Source: Dimorphilus gyrociliatus (Eukaryota; Annelida; Polychaeta; Dinophilidae). Taken from it: a DNA stretch of 64,000 nt. The notes under the pieces are model-generated. The model searched no databases. It saw only the letters and a program-made list of their open reading frames with translations, and was not told the origin of the DNA. Shown here in pieces: positions 1 to 11,772 of this stretch. How positions within the stretch are numbered: the first letter of the stretch is position 1; every line of letters begins with the position of its first letter. Location: assembly GCA_904063045.1 (NCBI GenBank), contig CAJFCJ010000006.1, forward strand, positions 3,860,408 through 3,924,407. The letters run 5' to 3'. Position numbers and translations under genes: made by a program.

Positions 1-901
1 GAATACTCAGAAAAATGTTGGATTAGGTGGAAAAGATCTGAAAACTATTTCTAATATTCAAACGCCTAAGAATCCTTTGGCGGAAAACATTCCAGAACAA
101 ATTAGAAGATCTATTGAAGATTTCAAGTAACTTTCATTGATTTATTGATTTTAACAACAACAATATATTCTTTTTTCCAATAGAGAATTTATTCGTAAAG
201 AGAAGAAAGCAAAAATGGAAATTTCTCAGAATTATTCAAAATTTTCAGGAAAGTTTGTGTCTGATATCGTTTCCGTAAGAACTAAGTTAACTACAATGAC
301 CTCTAAATTGAATCATAACAAAAGAAATACTGAAATTCTTAAACAAGAAGCTATAGAAGAATTTTCAAATATAAAACAATTGAAATATACTGTTAGCTTA
401 CCAAAGGATTATCCATATTTTTGTACAATTACAAACGCGTAAGAAATCTTTAATAACGAAAATAATTACAATTATTTTAATCATTTAATACTTTCTTTCT
501 TAGATATTTTGAAAACTTTTTAGACAAATGTGATAAAACTTTAATTGTTTACCAAAATCAAATAGATGAAATATGTCACCGGTTGCTTAATAAACCACTA
601 GATGTATCCTTAACGGCTAACGGTAGTTAACTTCTTTTATCGCCTTTTTAATTAAATTATTGCATTTTTTTAATCATTTCCTTCTACTAGATCTTATGGA
701 AATTATGTTGCGGGTTCATCAGAGTTTTGTTTTTGTTGCATCAGAACTGCAAATATCTCATGCCAATGTTGAAGTTAGTTGTTCTCATTAAAGCTTATCG
801 TTTCAGTTAATCTTGAAAAATTACTTTTTTTTTTACTTTATTAGTCAATCAAACACCAATTTTCGGAATATTTCGATGAAAACTCAAACAAGCATATCTA
901 A
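1..901 (+). CDS. NUP58: Nucleoporin NUP58 (p58/p45), 3' part, cut by window edge
   Basis: Channel nucleoporin that works with NUP62 and NUP54 in the central transport channel of the nuclear pore. Five exons join in phase: 1-126, 184-438, 504-622, 691-773 and 845-901 (TAA 899-901), with introns of 57-71 bp. The product is rich in coiled coil. Exon 4 encodes DLMEIMLRVHQSFVFVASEL, which fits the NUP58 segment before the 'HxNV' turn of the alpha-helical region. The N-terminal FG region lies left of the window. Family members usually carry a long FG-repeat tail after the helical region; here the frame stops about 18 codons into the last exon, so the C-terminal FG tail seems absent or moved to another splice form. 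Family call is from the helical motif order; no search was run. Confidence 0.72.
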
Positions 902-1743
902 AATTATTGCTTGTAATAATCCGGATAGATACCGTACAAGGGAGAACAAAGTTAGCATTGTACTGAGCGGGCATATTTTATTAGGCAGCTGTTTCACTAT
1001 TTACCCCATGTATTCTTTATATATTCGGTAACGATAAAAAATCGCTATTACCATAATAGACTCGTTTTTTTTTTTCATGTTCAGCAGTTGAAACATTGTG
1101 TTCAAATGATTTTTTACATGCAATGACATAAAAAAAAACGCCGAAAAAATGAATATTGTTAAGGTCAGATAGTTATTATCCCGTTTTTTGTGAAAGTTTT
1201 TGAGTATTAAAAATATTTTCCGCCCCCGTAACATTAAAAATATTTTTTTCCACGTATTCCTGCTTATTAAAGTATTAAATATGAACTAATCAATTCTTAT
1301 TAATTCGGGTAAATAAGTGTCAAGCACGTTTTGTTTTCTTATTTAAATGTTTAGCTTGTCTATAAAATGTTAATTAATCGATTATGCAGTTTTCTCTCTT
1401 TAGTATTGTTAATTAAGGATTTATATCAATAGAATTTTGCTTTTTATAAATTTTCAAGTGTTCAATTCAATTAAAATGGCTCCCTTTTAGAGTATTGAAC
1501 GTTTCAGATGGCGCGCTTGCATACAAAATAATCAATTAAAATTTTCATCTAAAAAAAAACTCTAATAGGCAATGCTGGCATTGTAATAATTTCTCGAAGC
1601 ATTTGTCTTAATTTCAGGTAAATTTAATATTTTTTGGGGAATTTTACAAATTTCTAGAATTTTTGCTTTGGGCCTACCGAAAAAACGTGATATTTAGCTG
1701 GTAATAAAGCTTGTTAAAAAAAAGATGAGAATATAGATAAAAC
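902..1743. other. Intergenic, no gene seen
   Basis: AT-rich spacer between NUP58 and CLIC, both on the plus strand. Short open frames here have poly-T/poly-A-driven composition and no family resemblance. One AGATGGCG motif is present at 1506-1513. I see no RNA gene or repeat. Confidence 0.6.
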
Positions 1744-2639
1744 ATGTCAGTTTATGATTTCAACATGTCACAGAACAAGCTATCAAAATTGGCGGCCTCC
1801 GTTATTTATGTAAAAGAAGAAAATCATCTAATGGAAGTTGATGACCAAGTTGAATTATTTGTAAAAGCCGGAGACGATGGAGAAAGTTACGGAGGATGTC
1901 CCAAAAGTCAACAAATCTTTATGGTTCTTCTAATCAAAGCTGAACAGAGTAGCCTCAATGTACGAGTAACAACTGTAAATGTTAATAAGCAAAGAGCTCA
2001 TTTTGGTAGATTGCCTGCTCTGGTTCACAAGGATCAGGTTAATGCACTATTATTAAAATAACAATGATCGAAACAATTTAATTGTTTAAACTATTGTTGT
2101 CTTTGGGAGCGGATACATTTTATTTTAAAAAACAGGTTATAACGGATCCCGATGAAATGTTAGATTACATAGATCGAAACTGGGAACTACCTGATTTGGA
2201 TATTGAACAAACTAGAGCTCGTCATGTCACCTTAGAAATCTTTTCCAAGTTTTCCTTTTTCATAAAGCAAGTTTCGCACGGCCCGGACAAAATGATTGCT
2301 GAGTTGTACAGATTAAACGAATATCTCTTAGAAAATGAACACAAATACTTATGCTCGGATAATCTAAGCCATCTCGATTGTTTGGTTCTACCTAAACTTC
2401 AGCATATACGAGTGGCATCAAAAGCTTTCAAAAGCTTCGAAATCCCAGATAAAATGAAAGGAGTTTGGTGCTATTTAAGAGCGGCTTATGATAATACAAT
2501 ATTTAGGCAGACTTGCCCATCCGACCAGCAAATAATCGCTCATTGGGCTTCCAAACCTGAATTACCACCTTTGCAGGATAACGTCAAATTACATTATGCT
2601 TGTATGCCACCAAAATATTCTTTCGATGTTCCTTTGTAA
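1744..2639 (+). CDS. CLIC: Chloride intracellular channel protein (CLIC family)
   Basis: CLIC proteins are GST-fold proteins that exist in soluble form and can associate with membranes; invertebrate relatives act in tubulogenesis. Two exons, 1744-2037 and 2136-2639, join across a 98-bp intron to give 265 residues. The N-terminal thioredoxin-like domain carries VELFVKAGDDGESYGGCPKS, aligning with the CLIC glutaredoxin-like site around Cys. The usual CPFS is CPKS here. The all-helical C-terminal half contains KYLCSDNLSHLDCLVLPKLQ and VASKAFKSFEIP, both diagnostic of CLIC. The region just after the active site (roughly residues 62-85) is poorly conserved. The start is the first ATG of the frame. 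The convergent neighbour is the M3 peptidase. Confidence 0.9.
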
Positions 2640-3263
2640 CCAAAGATTATTTCAAAAATTATGGAATAATTCTTTTCCAAATACTTTACACAAATAGTAT
2701 GTTTTACTAAAACAATCTTTAATTATATTTTGTTTTTTCAAAATAACTAAGTGCAAAGTTTTATAGAATCTCTATAATTAAACTTATGATATTTTCATAG
2801 CTCAAATCAATTATTGCTAAAAAATTCCAAATATTTGATAAAAAGTTTAACTTTGTACTACTTAGTTTATGTTAAAATATACCAAAAATTAAGTATTTGG
2901 TTGCGGGAACACTGCTTAAACTATTCTTAAAGTGAAAAGATTCTGTGTGAAAGTGTATAATATTTAGGCAGGAGGTAGAACATTCTCTCCGATAGAACTT
3001 GTTCTCTCTCTTTTTGCTGTTTTCTATCTAAATATTTAACACAAAGAGAATTTACAGTTACTTTTTCGCCTGTTTTATTTGATTTTCTTGCTTATGCCTG
3101 TTGATAACAACCATGGTTATATATCTTTAAGTACAGAAATAATGTAAATTTGTGTTAATATCGTATTTATGCGCTTTTGCATGGTGCAATAAGTTAAACG
3201 TAAAATGTGTTTATTGATAGTTTTCGTTGATTTATTCTGATATAATTTTGAAAATTGGCAAAA
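2640..3263. other. Convergent 3' spacer (CLIC / M3 peptidase) with imperfect inverted repeat
   Basis: AT-rich spacer between two convergent genes. It has no coding frame that I trust. The only structure I see is a long imperfect inverted repeat (arms about 2940-2981 and 3000-3052), listed separately. Confidence 0.6.
2940..3052. repeat. Imperfect inverted repeat (hairpin-forming)
   Basis: The left arm 2940-2968 and the reverse complement of 3027-3052 both begin ATTCT and end with the shared block ATATTTAG. Farther in, the blocks GCA...AGAACA (2968-2981) and TGTTCT...TGC (3000-3018) also pair. The arms are interrupted by small unequal loops. It could be a decayed MITE-like element, a hairpin RNA or chance in AT-rich DNA. 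Confidence 0.35.
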
Positions 3264-5634
3264 TTAACTTTCATTTTCAATTTTCAATCCCTTCATACGT
3301 AGGAACGGTTCAGTTTGTGGCTCTCTGCCAAGGAAATTTTTCAACATCAAATCAGCATCCTAAAAATAGAAAAAAATAGTTTATAGACTTTGCTATCAGT
3401 GACTTATATGTCTAATTTTTTATTTCAATACTTACAATACTACCACCAGGTTTTAGTATGCAGTCTCTGTAAGACTTTCCAACTTTTTCAGAAAGAATTC
3501 CTTCTTTCAGAAATCTTGAATAGAACATATCGGAGCTGAAGACTTCACTCCACATATAGCCGTAATATTGAGCATCGTAACCGCCTGATAAATGTTCAAA
3601 CGTGGCCGGCATATTAGTATTTTCTGATGGCTCTACGCATACAAGTTCCTTTGATAATTTACTAAAGATCTCAGCTGTGTCAACTTTGCTTAGGGAGTGG
3701 ATGGTTTGATCAAATGTACCAAGAAGGATTTGTCTCATATTAAAATAACCAGCATTTGCCAGACGAGAGGCAATCAATTTTTCAATTACTTCCTTAGGAA
3801 TTGGTTCCTTCGTTTTATAATGTTCAGACATAAGTCTGAGAGGGTCCTCGTGCCAACACCAGTTTTCCAACATTTGAGAAGGAGCTTCAACAAAATCCCT
3901 TTCAACAGAAGTTCCAGAGAAAAGAGCGTATTTTGCTCTAGCACAAATGACATGCATTACGTGACCAAATTCGTGGAAAAATGTTTCAACTTCATCATGA
4001 GTTAGTAAAGCCGGTTTTTCAGGTGTTGGCTTAGTAAAATTGGCCACCATTGCAGCAACGGCAAGTTGTCTTTTTCCATTTTCGAGATCACAGCCCTTCT
4101 GTAGAGTAAAGCATGCGGCATGACCATATTTTCCTGTTCTTGGATAAAGATCCAAGTAGAAATAACCCAACAATTCACCGGTTTCTTTATCTTTCGTTGC
4201 AAAAAGAGTGACATCATTGTTCCAAATAGGTGGATTTGGAATTTCCTCAAAAACTAAACCTAACAGGTTTTGGTAAATTTCTAGCAACCCTTTAGTCACT
4301 TTTTCCATTGGAAAATACTCTTTGAGAATATTTTGATCTACAGCATATTTTTTTTCTTCAACTCTTGTCATGTAATATCTTGTATCCCATCCATCGATTT
4401 TCCCATTAAATTCGTAGCCATACTTTTCGCATTCTTCTTTCTTATACTCCAAAAATATTTTCATTTCATCATCCCTGAGTTTCGTTAACTTGCTTGCTAA
4501 ATCTTCTAAAAATTCTTTAACTCTTTCTGGATTCTTAGCCATACGCATTTCTAGGACGAAATGTGCATGTGTCTTGAATCCGAGCAATTTCGCTCTTTTA
4601 TCGCGAAGTTCTACCAACTCTTCCATAATCTTTGTATTTGGTTCCATGCAACGGCTATTAAAAGCGTTTTCCAACTTCTTTCTTGTTTCGGGAACTCTTA
4701 CAAATTTCATACAAGGGAAGTAGTGCGGATACTTCAAGGTAACTTTGTATTTTCCATCATCACTTTTATCCAATGATTCTAAGAAATCATCAGCAGCTCC
4801 AGCCATCTCTTCTTTTGTGAACAGTAAAACGGTGTCCTCTTCACCTAAATTTTTACTAAAATCAATGCTAATTGCGCTCATTCTTTGCTTGATCTCTTTA
4901 ATTTGTTTTTGTACATCCTCGGCGAGATGTAGACCGTTCCTCTTACCAAATTTTATCAATTTGGACAAGTACCTCTCGTCTTCCCCCGTTAGAGGTTGTT
5001 TCAAATTCTTTTCAACAGCAACCAACGAGTCGAAGACATCTTGTCTCATGGAGATCTCAACATCAAAATCTGATAACTTTTTATCAGCTGCACAACTAGC
5101 ATCTCTTATTTCTTTATCTGGTGAAACGTGCTGAAAAAAATCCAACTGACTTCTTTGGGTGTCGTAAATAGAGTCAAGTTTCGCTAGACGCTACAAATAA
5201 AACAAACGAATAATATAAATTTTGCTTTATTTATATGATCAATAGCTCAAGCTTACAGTGCAGACGTTGTCAATGGTAACTTCGGCGTCGCTTAATTTCC
5301 CCACTTCATCGTAAACTTGTTTTGCCATTTCTATCAGTTCGTCCGCTTTTTTTTCTATTTCACTTGCAGATAAATCCCACCGAAGTTGTACATTATCGAT
5401 TGGATATTTCATCTTGTTGGAGGTATGGAATTGCTTATACATGGGTAGCGAAAAAGGCTGACAAATATTAGAAGGTATTGAAAAGTAACCGGAAGATATG
5501 GGCAACGTCGCTGGCAGACGATTTGTGTGGTTTCCTGGTAGATTCGATTGCCTCACACGTGAGAAGTTTCTCGAAAGAATTTTCTGGGCTAAGCGTCTTG
5601 TCGAATTGAAATTCAATCTTACCAAGTTGAGCAT
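3264..5634 (-). CDS. M3 metallopeptidase, thimet oligopeptidase/neurolysin type
   Basis: Zinc oligopeptidase that cleaves short peptides, of the THOP1/NLN group. Three exons (5634-5257, 5190-3436, 3359-3264) join in phase to about 742 residues. The zinc site HEFGH lies near 3959-3973 in TFFHEFGHVMH, followed about 25 residues later by the conserved SVERDFVEAPSQMLENW with the third-ligand Glu. The C-terminal exon DADLMLKNFLGREP closely follows the THOP/NLN ending. The N-terminus MLNLVRLNFNSTRRLAQKI is basic, Ser/Arg-rich and lacks acidic residues, which suggests a mitochondrial presequence and a neurolysin-like location. An in-frame ATG 24 nt upstream (5658) is possible but starts with an acidic stretch. 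Whether it is orthologous to THOP1 or NLN cannot be decided here. Confidence 0.9.
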
Positions 5635-5932
5635 TATATACTCATCCAAATAACCCAATTAATTTGAACGTCACGAAAGTAAAACGTTTTATTTTATCAA
5701 ATTTGAAGCGAGCACCGCTGACTAATACTGATGGTGCCCTCTTGTTTTTAAAAAGAACTTACATTTCTTCTTGATCAATGATATAAGGATTTTAAACCGG
5801 TAAGTCAGAGAGCGGGAAATATGAAAGTCTTAAAACTTAAAGAGTTATCTCCATATTTTGTCTTAGATGTCTAACAATACAATTAGTTTTGTATATATAT
5901 TTTAAAAGGAAAAATATAATGTTAAGTTCATT

Positions 5933-6872
5933 CTATAATTTTGATTCTTTCAAATCGAAATTTCCCTTACGACCTTCACCACTGACGAAATTTTGAGCTC
6001 CTTTAACAGATTCCTCAAGTACTACACCAACGGAATGATCCCATTCGTATGTTACGGCATCTCTAAAGTCGCGAGCGGCATATGTAGTGTAATAAGCGCT
6101 GGTTCTATCGGCTTTCATACACTTTGAAGGGAATTTGCTGATTTGTTGAGCGATTTTTACTGCTTCACCAACTGCAGTACCTACAGGTACCACTCTATTG
6201 GCAAGACCAAAACTTAAAGCTTCTTTAGCATCTATCGGCCGTCCAGTTAATATCATATCCATAGCTCTTGATAATCCAATTAGCTTTGGCAATCGTACAG
6301 TTCCTCCGTCAATTAGGGGAACACCAAATCGCCGACAGAAAACTCCAAAAATAGCCGTTTCATCCGCGATTCTCATATCGCACATTAAACTTAGTTCCAA
6401 TCCTCCAGCTACTGCATAACCAGAGACAGCAGCAATTACAGGCTTTTTAAAGAGCATCCTTGTTGGTCCCTTTTTTTTTTATAAACAACCTAAACTTAAA
6501 TTATAGTAAAACTACTTTACTTACCAGTGGCCCATAGCCACTTTCATGGTCTGGCAACTGAAATGATTCGTCAACTTTAGATAAAGATTTTAGATCATAG
6601 CCAGCGCAAAAGTTGCCACCCTTTCCATACAGCACTGCGACGGATAATGTATCGTCTTTTTCAAATTGTCGGAAAGCTGTTGACAATTCATCAGCCGCTT
6701 CTGGATTAACGCAGTTTCTTTTATCGGGACGGTTGATTGATACAAGAAAAACGCTTCCCATACGTTCAGTAATAATGTTTTTCATTGTTCCTTCTGAACT
6801 TATAAAGCGTTTTCCAACGTTGTATGAAGTTTGAAAATGTTTAAGACAAAGTCTACGGCTGATAGCAGACAT
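5933..6872 (-). CDS. Crotonase-fold enoyl-CoA hydratase/isomerase-like protein
   Basis: Two exons (6872-6525 and 6469-5933) give about 294 residues. The crotonase signature is clear: RPDKRNCVNPEA, the oxyanion-hole segment GGNFCAGYDL, and GYAVAGGLELSLMCDMRIAD. The first catalytic Glu of enoyl-CoA hydratase is present in GGLEL. The second Glu, normally in a QPEI-type motif, falls on the Cys or Arg of VFCRRFGVPL, so canonical hydratase chemistry is doubtful. FCRRFGVPLIDGGTVRLP is typical of a bacterial-type crotonase subgroup of unassigned substrate. The N-terminus MSAISRRLCLKHFQTSYNVG is basic and amphipathic, suggesting mitochondrial import. It sits tail-to-head behind the M3 peptidase and is divergent from PIGZ. 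Confidence 0.85.
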
Positions 6873-7356
6873 CTTTGAAATTACTTTCGTACTTTGTGAT
6901 ATGGTGCCACATATCGTCCCATATTATGATTTATGTTACATAGTCAACATAACAACAGCCAACTTTGTCTTATACAAACCCCATAGCTTGTATAATTTGT
7001 AGGTTTCTTCTCACTCAATAAACACATGATTAAGAATAAAAATTTAGACTTTTTTATTGTTTTGAGAAAATAACAGCTATAGATTTCTTAAGTTAATATC
7101 CTTTTGTTTTATTTCGAAACTTTTCCGTCTTATATAACATAAATAAACAAAAACAACGACGGCAGAACTAATTTTTCGTTATTATTTCTTTTAAGAAAAT
7201 GGCGGGAAAAGTGATTATCACTCAGTTGTTTTGTTTTTGTTGAATTATCACTCACACCTTGTCTGCATTGTAAGGGTAGAGTAAAAATGGTGAATATTGT
7301 GCATTGAAATCAGGATATTTGCAAGTAGCTATTAATGATACATAGAAACTATAAAG
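6873..7356. promoter_or_regulatory. Divergent spacer of crotonase gene and PIGZ; E2F-like site and 11-bp direct repeat
   Basis: This 484-bp spacer should hold both promoters. GGCGGGAAAA at 7201-7210 matches the E2F/DP consensus. The 11-mer ATTATCACTCA occurs twice, at 7214-7224 and 7244-7254, with starts 30 bp apart. Neither site is proven to be used. No TATA box convinces me. Confidence 0.4.
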
Positions 7357-9300
7357 ATGTTTATTTATTGGATATGCGTTGCTATTGTACGAATTTACTT
7401 AACAATAAAGACTCAGTATGGATATATACACCCAGACGAATTCTTTCAAACGTCTGAAGTTATTGCTGGTTTGTTGAAATATTAAAGATATGCTCAAAAA
7501 GATTATACATGCAGGTATATCATTAATTTTTCAGGATCGATTTTCAATATTGACGTATTTACTGCATGGGAATTTAATTCAACTTTCCCACTAAGAACAA
7601 TAACTGTGCCTTATGCAGTTTGCGGACCAGGTTTACTATTTTTTTAAATAATATATACATACAATACATCTGTATTCACTTATGTAGGTTTTCACTTGTT
7701 AAAGTTAATGGGATTTGATAATCCATCAACCTATCTCTTAATTCTGATACCACGCTTAACGTTATTAATATACAGTTTCCTTGGTGATGCTATAATTTAT
7801 TATGTTGGAAAAAAGTTTAGCTTAAATGCCTCAGCTTGCGTTATAACTTATGCAACTTCTTATGTAACAATTGTATTTTACACAAGAACGTTTACTAATA
7901 CTTTTGAAGCTCTTTTGTACTTGTCGTTTTGTTGTGTTCTTTCAAGGTAAGTTCTTTAATATTTAATATATCAGGGATTATCTTTCTACAAGCTATCTCT
8001 TTCTCACTTAGAGAGTTTGTTTCAATTCTACCAAGATCTGTCTCAAAAAAGAATATATCAAACTTTAAAAATGGAAGAAAAACTCCATCATCAATCAGTA
8101 ATACTGGATTGTTACTTGGTGTAATTATAGCTTTAGGATTTTATAATAGAGCGACCTTTGTTATTTTTTCCCTCATGCCTTTTGTTATATGGCTTTCTTC
8201 TAGCGATTTCCATAATACGAAAGAACTTTTTGAAAAGAGTGCACCAAAGCTAATATCAACCGCTTTCTCTGGGGTTTTAACAAGTTTTTGTTTATCATTA
8301 TTAGACACTTATTACTATAAGGGATTAACTCCTATGGATTTGTTTAATAGATTGACTTATAAAGGATTTTATCAAGTACTAATTAGAGATATGGTTAATG
8401 TTCCTTTAAACTTTATTGCTTATAATGTTCAACCAACGAATCTAGCAAAACATGGAATTCATCCTCGTTTAACTCACTTTTTTGGCAATACTACCTTACT
8501 ATATAATATATTAGCTTTTTATCCACTTGTACACTCTTTTAGAATATTTATGCAAAGACTAAATGCATCTAAAAGATATAGAATGCCAACAATTGGAGAA
8601 AAGCTATTACTAATATATTTCATACCAATCTTACTGTTATCAGTCTTTCCTCACCAAGAAGCAAGATTTCTTATACCTCTCCTTCCCCTCTTATGCTTCC
8701 TTTATGGTAAAATATTATTAATTACCTATAATGGTATATCATGCCTACTATAATACAACATTGTATATTTCATTTATCTTAGGTCACAAGCTATTTGGAG
8801 AAAAAAATTCATCCTCTCGTTACATATGGATTATATTCAACCTCTTAGGGACCATCTTCTTTAGTCAGTGTCATCAGGGAGGTGTTGTACAAGCCTTAGA
8901 GTATGCAAAGATATCAAATTCATCTGGAACAATATTTTTCTGGAAAACTTATATGCCACCAAGACATTTACTGTTCCAGAATGCCCAAAATCCTCAATTA
9001 AAGGTTATTGATCTAATGGGATCAAATCAACAGTTTGCACACGAACAAATAAATAAACTAATTTCACAAGACTCCCATCTCAGATTAGTAGCTCCATCTG
9101 CAATTAATATAAAATCTTTCTCAAAAGAGTTTAATTGTCTAGTTGAAGAAAAATTCTTTCCACATTTCACTATGGAAAATTTTCCGAATTTATATCATTT
9201 ATTAAATTTTTGTACAAACAGAGAACTTTCGTATAATATTATTAAATGCCTTAAAAATGAATTTTCATTAACTGTTTATCGTTTAGCAAGACTTGAATAG
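7357..9300 (+). CDS. PIGZ: GPI mannosyltransferase 4 (PIG-Z / SMP3 family, GT22)
   Basis: ER membrane dolichol-phosphate-mannose-dependent enzyme adding a fourth mannose to GPI anchors. Five exons (7357-7468, 7535-7630, 7688-7946, 8012-8706, 8783-9300) join in phase to 559 residues, with introns of 57-76 bp. The first luminal loop has GYIHPDEFFQTSEV, where HPDEFFQ is the PIGZ/SMP3 version of the GT22 motif (PIGB uses HPDEYWQ), followed by TAWEFNSTFPLRTI. Several hydrophobic segments follow, then FPHQEARFLIPLLP and SQCHQGGVV, both typical of this family. The splice acceptor at 8011 rather than 7974 was chosen because only it keeps frame. Confidence 0.88.
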
Positions 9301-9944
9301 TTTTTCCGTTTCCTTCATTGATTACCTACTCTTGGTATATGTATAGTTTATCTTTGGAAGTTTGTAATTTATCTGCAATATTACATTAGTTTTTACGGGC
9401 AATGTGAAAGAATATGTCAATATTTCAAAGTATATTCATACCTTTATATATTGAACACACATGCGTAAAATAGTAAAAAACAGATTTGTTTGTAAATGTT
9501 AAAAACAGTAAAGTCAAAAGCCTGTATCAGCTTCATATTTTATTGTACTAAAATTATCTCTTTTCAGTGGGGATAATCTTAAATCAGGTATCAAAAATTA
9601 TCAGTTAAACTGGCACGTGAATGTAGCGATTAGACAAAATACTAAAAATATTTTCATGCTGCAACAAAAAGCTAAATATAGATTGGTAACCAATTTTATT
9701 TATTGTTTAGAAAAAAGTAGATACACCTTTTGAATTGAATCGGAATTTTAGTAACTAGATTCGATCATAAGATCAATGGATAATTTACATTTAGCTTTAA
9801 AAAAAACACCAAAAGCCTCTATTTTTTATGTAGAATTATATTTATAGCTAATACAGTATGAGAAGATAACAAAATATAACTATTATCCTTAAACTGGATA
9901 TTGTCCTGATTTTTTTCAAATAGAAATATTTGCATGTACAACAA
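9301..9944. other. Convergent 3' spacer (PIGZ / MRPS27), nothing recognised
   Basis: AT-rich 640-bp spacer between two convergent genes, probably holding both 3' UTRs. I see no RNA gene, repeat or credible reading frame. Confidence 0.6.
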
Positions 9945-11772
9945 TTACTGTTTTTTACGACCTCTTTCTCCAGGAGCAGCAACAAATTCCTCTTCTTCTT
10001 TAACTTCGGTTATAGGTACAATTTTCGGACCTCTTTGAATACCTAGTTTAATTTTCTCTAATTGTTCAAAATAAGATAACTTTTCTTCTCTATTTTGCAA
10101 TTGAATTAGTTTCTCAGCTATTTCTTTCTTCTCCTGATCTACTTTCATTGCTTCTATTTCTTTTTTAAGAGATTCCTCTCTTATCTCATTCCAATTTTTA
10201 TATAGCTTTTCCTGTTTTTCAATGTCGTATGCCTCAGTTTGGGCTATTGTATTTTCCATCAATTTTTTAACTTCCTTCTCCAAATCCAGATCTTCTAGTT
10301 TACCTTCTAATTTGAGGTTATTATATATTTTCTAAAGGTACAGAGAAAAAATGTTTTATGACTTTTCAATGCAATTTACGATTACCATACATACATTAAA
10401 TTCTTGAATATATATTTCTTTTTCTTCAGGCCGGACGTAAGGTATAACGTCTTCTAATTTAACAACTCCCAAATCTTTTTTTGGAGGATCCTCTTTAGTC
10501 GGGCAATTCTCAAGTAGGATTTTAAAAGCTTCCATCTTAGTAAAATTATGAAAAAATATTAAAAGCGAAGAATTAAAAGGATGGGAATTTTAACATATAA
10601 CTTACCGCTTCTATAGCAACAACTTTTTCACTATTATCTGCCTTTAATAATTCTAAACCTTGATCAAATTTTTCAAATAAGCCATGTCCTATTAGTTGAT
10701 AACTTCTACCAAGTATGCTTTCGATTTCTCTTCCTAAATATGTGAAGGTTTTTCCTAATAGCCACCTAAAGCATAAATATAATTTATAATCTTATGCCAA
10801 TACAATCAAGTTTACATGCAACTTACTGTTCATTTTTTATGTCAAAATGACCGTCAAACCATGGAGGCGTTATAAACCCTACTCTGATCCATTCTTCCTC
10901 TTCTTCATCATCGTTCTTATCTTCAACGTCATTTTCATTTGTAGCTGAAAAGTCGTGTTTTCTCCAGTGTTGATCACAGCCATGCAGAGACAAAATTCGA
11001 CTAATAGGATGAGAAAATTCTTCTTGGAGCATTAATTGATAAGCAACCTGAGCAGCGCCTAAAAATATTTTTCATTAGTCTATTAAAATTTGAGCGAATG
11101 AAAGGTAATTACTATGAAAATCTTCATTGACAATAAAATGATCTAAGAGTTGACTGCTTGTAAAATCATCAAGAAAGATTCCATAATTGATCTAGAATTA
11201 CATTTAAAAAAGTCATTTGATTTATAAAAAAATCATAAGAAACATACTGGATCTTGTAAGATTTTGAATAATCTTTCAAATTCCCCAAATTTAATAAGTG
11301 CTCTAATAAAGGCATGATTAGTTGATTCTTTTACATGAACTGCTTCAGCTGTATGACGAAATTTATAGAATAATGTTTCCATATAATCCAATTGCATAGT
11401 ATCGATTAGCTCCAATTTGTTAGCCAACTGTTTAAAAGGAAATAAGATAGAGTATAATCTTTAAATTAAATACTATTATTACTATATCCATATCGACAGA
11501 TGCAATTCGAATTCCCTTGTCTAGTTTTGATTGAATCTTGAGGGCGAAATCCTCTAAAAAGTTGTATAAAGTTCATAAAATTTCTTAATTTAACAATTTG
11601 AACATTTAAACTAACCAGTGCTGATATCTTTTAATATAGGGGTTTCCAATCGTTTGGCCCATGAATTCGTGCACGTATAACTTGGTGATAGATATGTTCG
11701 GTACTGATTGCCTAAAATGTAATATCGATCACTGTATCTACTATGTATACTTTTGTGCAAAATCGTTAGCAT
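9945..11772 (-). CDS. MRPS27: Mitochondrial small ribosomal subunit protein mS27
   Basis: PPR-like helical protein of the mitochondrial small ribosomal subunit. The gene is cut into many small exons by introns of about 55-80 bp. Recognised pieces in order are YRTYLSPSYTCTNSWAKR near the N-terminus, METLFYKFRHTAEAV, INYGIFLDDFTSSQLLDHF, QLMLQEEFSHPISRILSLHG, LLGKTFTYLG, and the C-terminal helix IEKQEKLYKNWNEIREESL, all in the order of human MRPS27. The first exon is tiny (11772 down to about 11751, reading MLTILHK) and its frame was chosen because only it leads into YRTYLSP. An acidic stretch after ATNENDVEDKNDDEEEEE is a local insertion. Divergent from the deiodinase gene. Confidence 0.82.

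Noticed and set aside
7947-7974. Short intron in PIGZ ending at TCAG 7974
   Set aside because: It leads to an early stop. The acceptor at 8011 restores the family frame.
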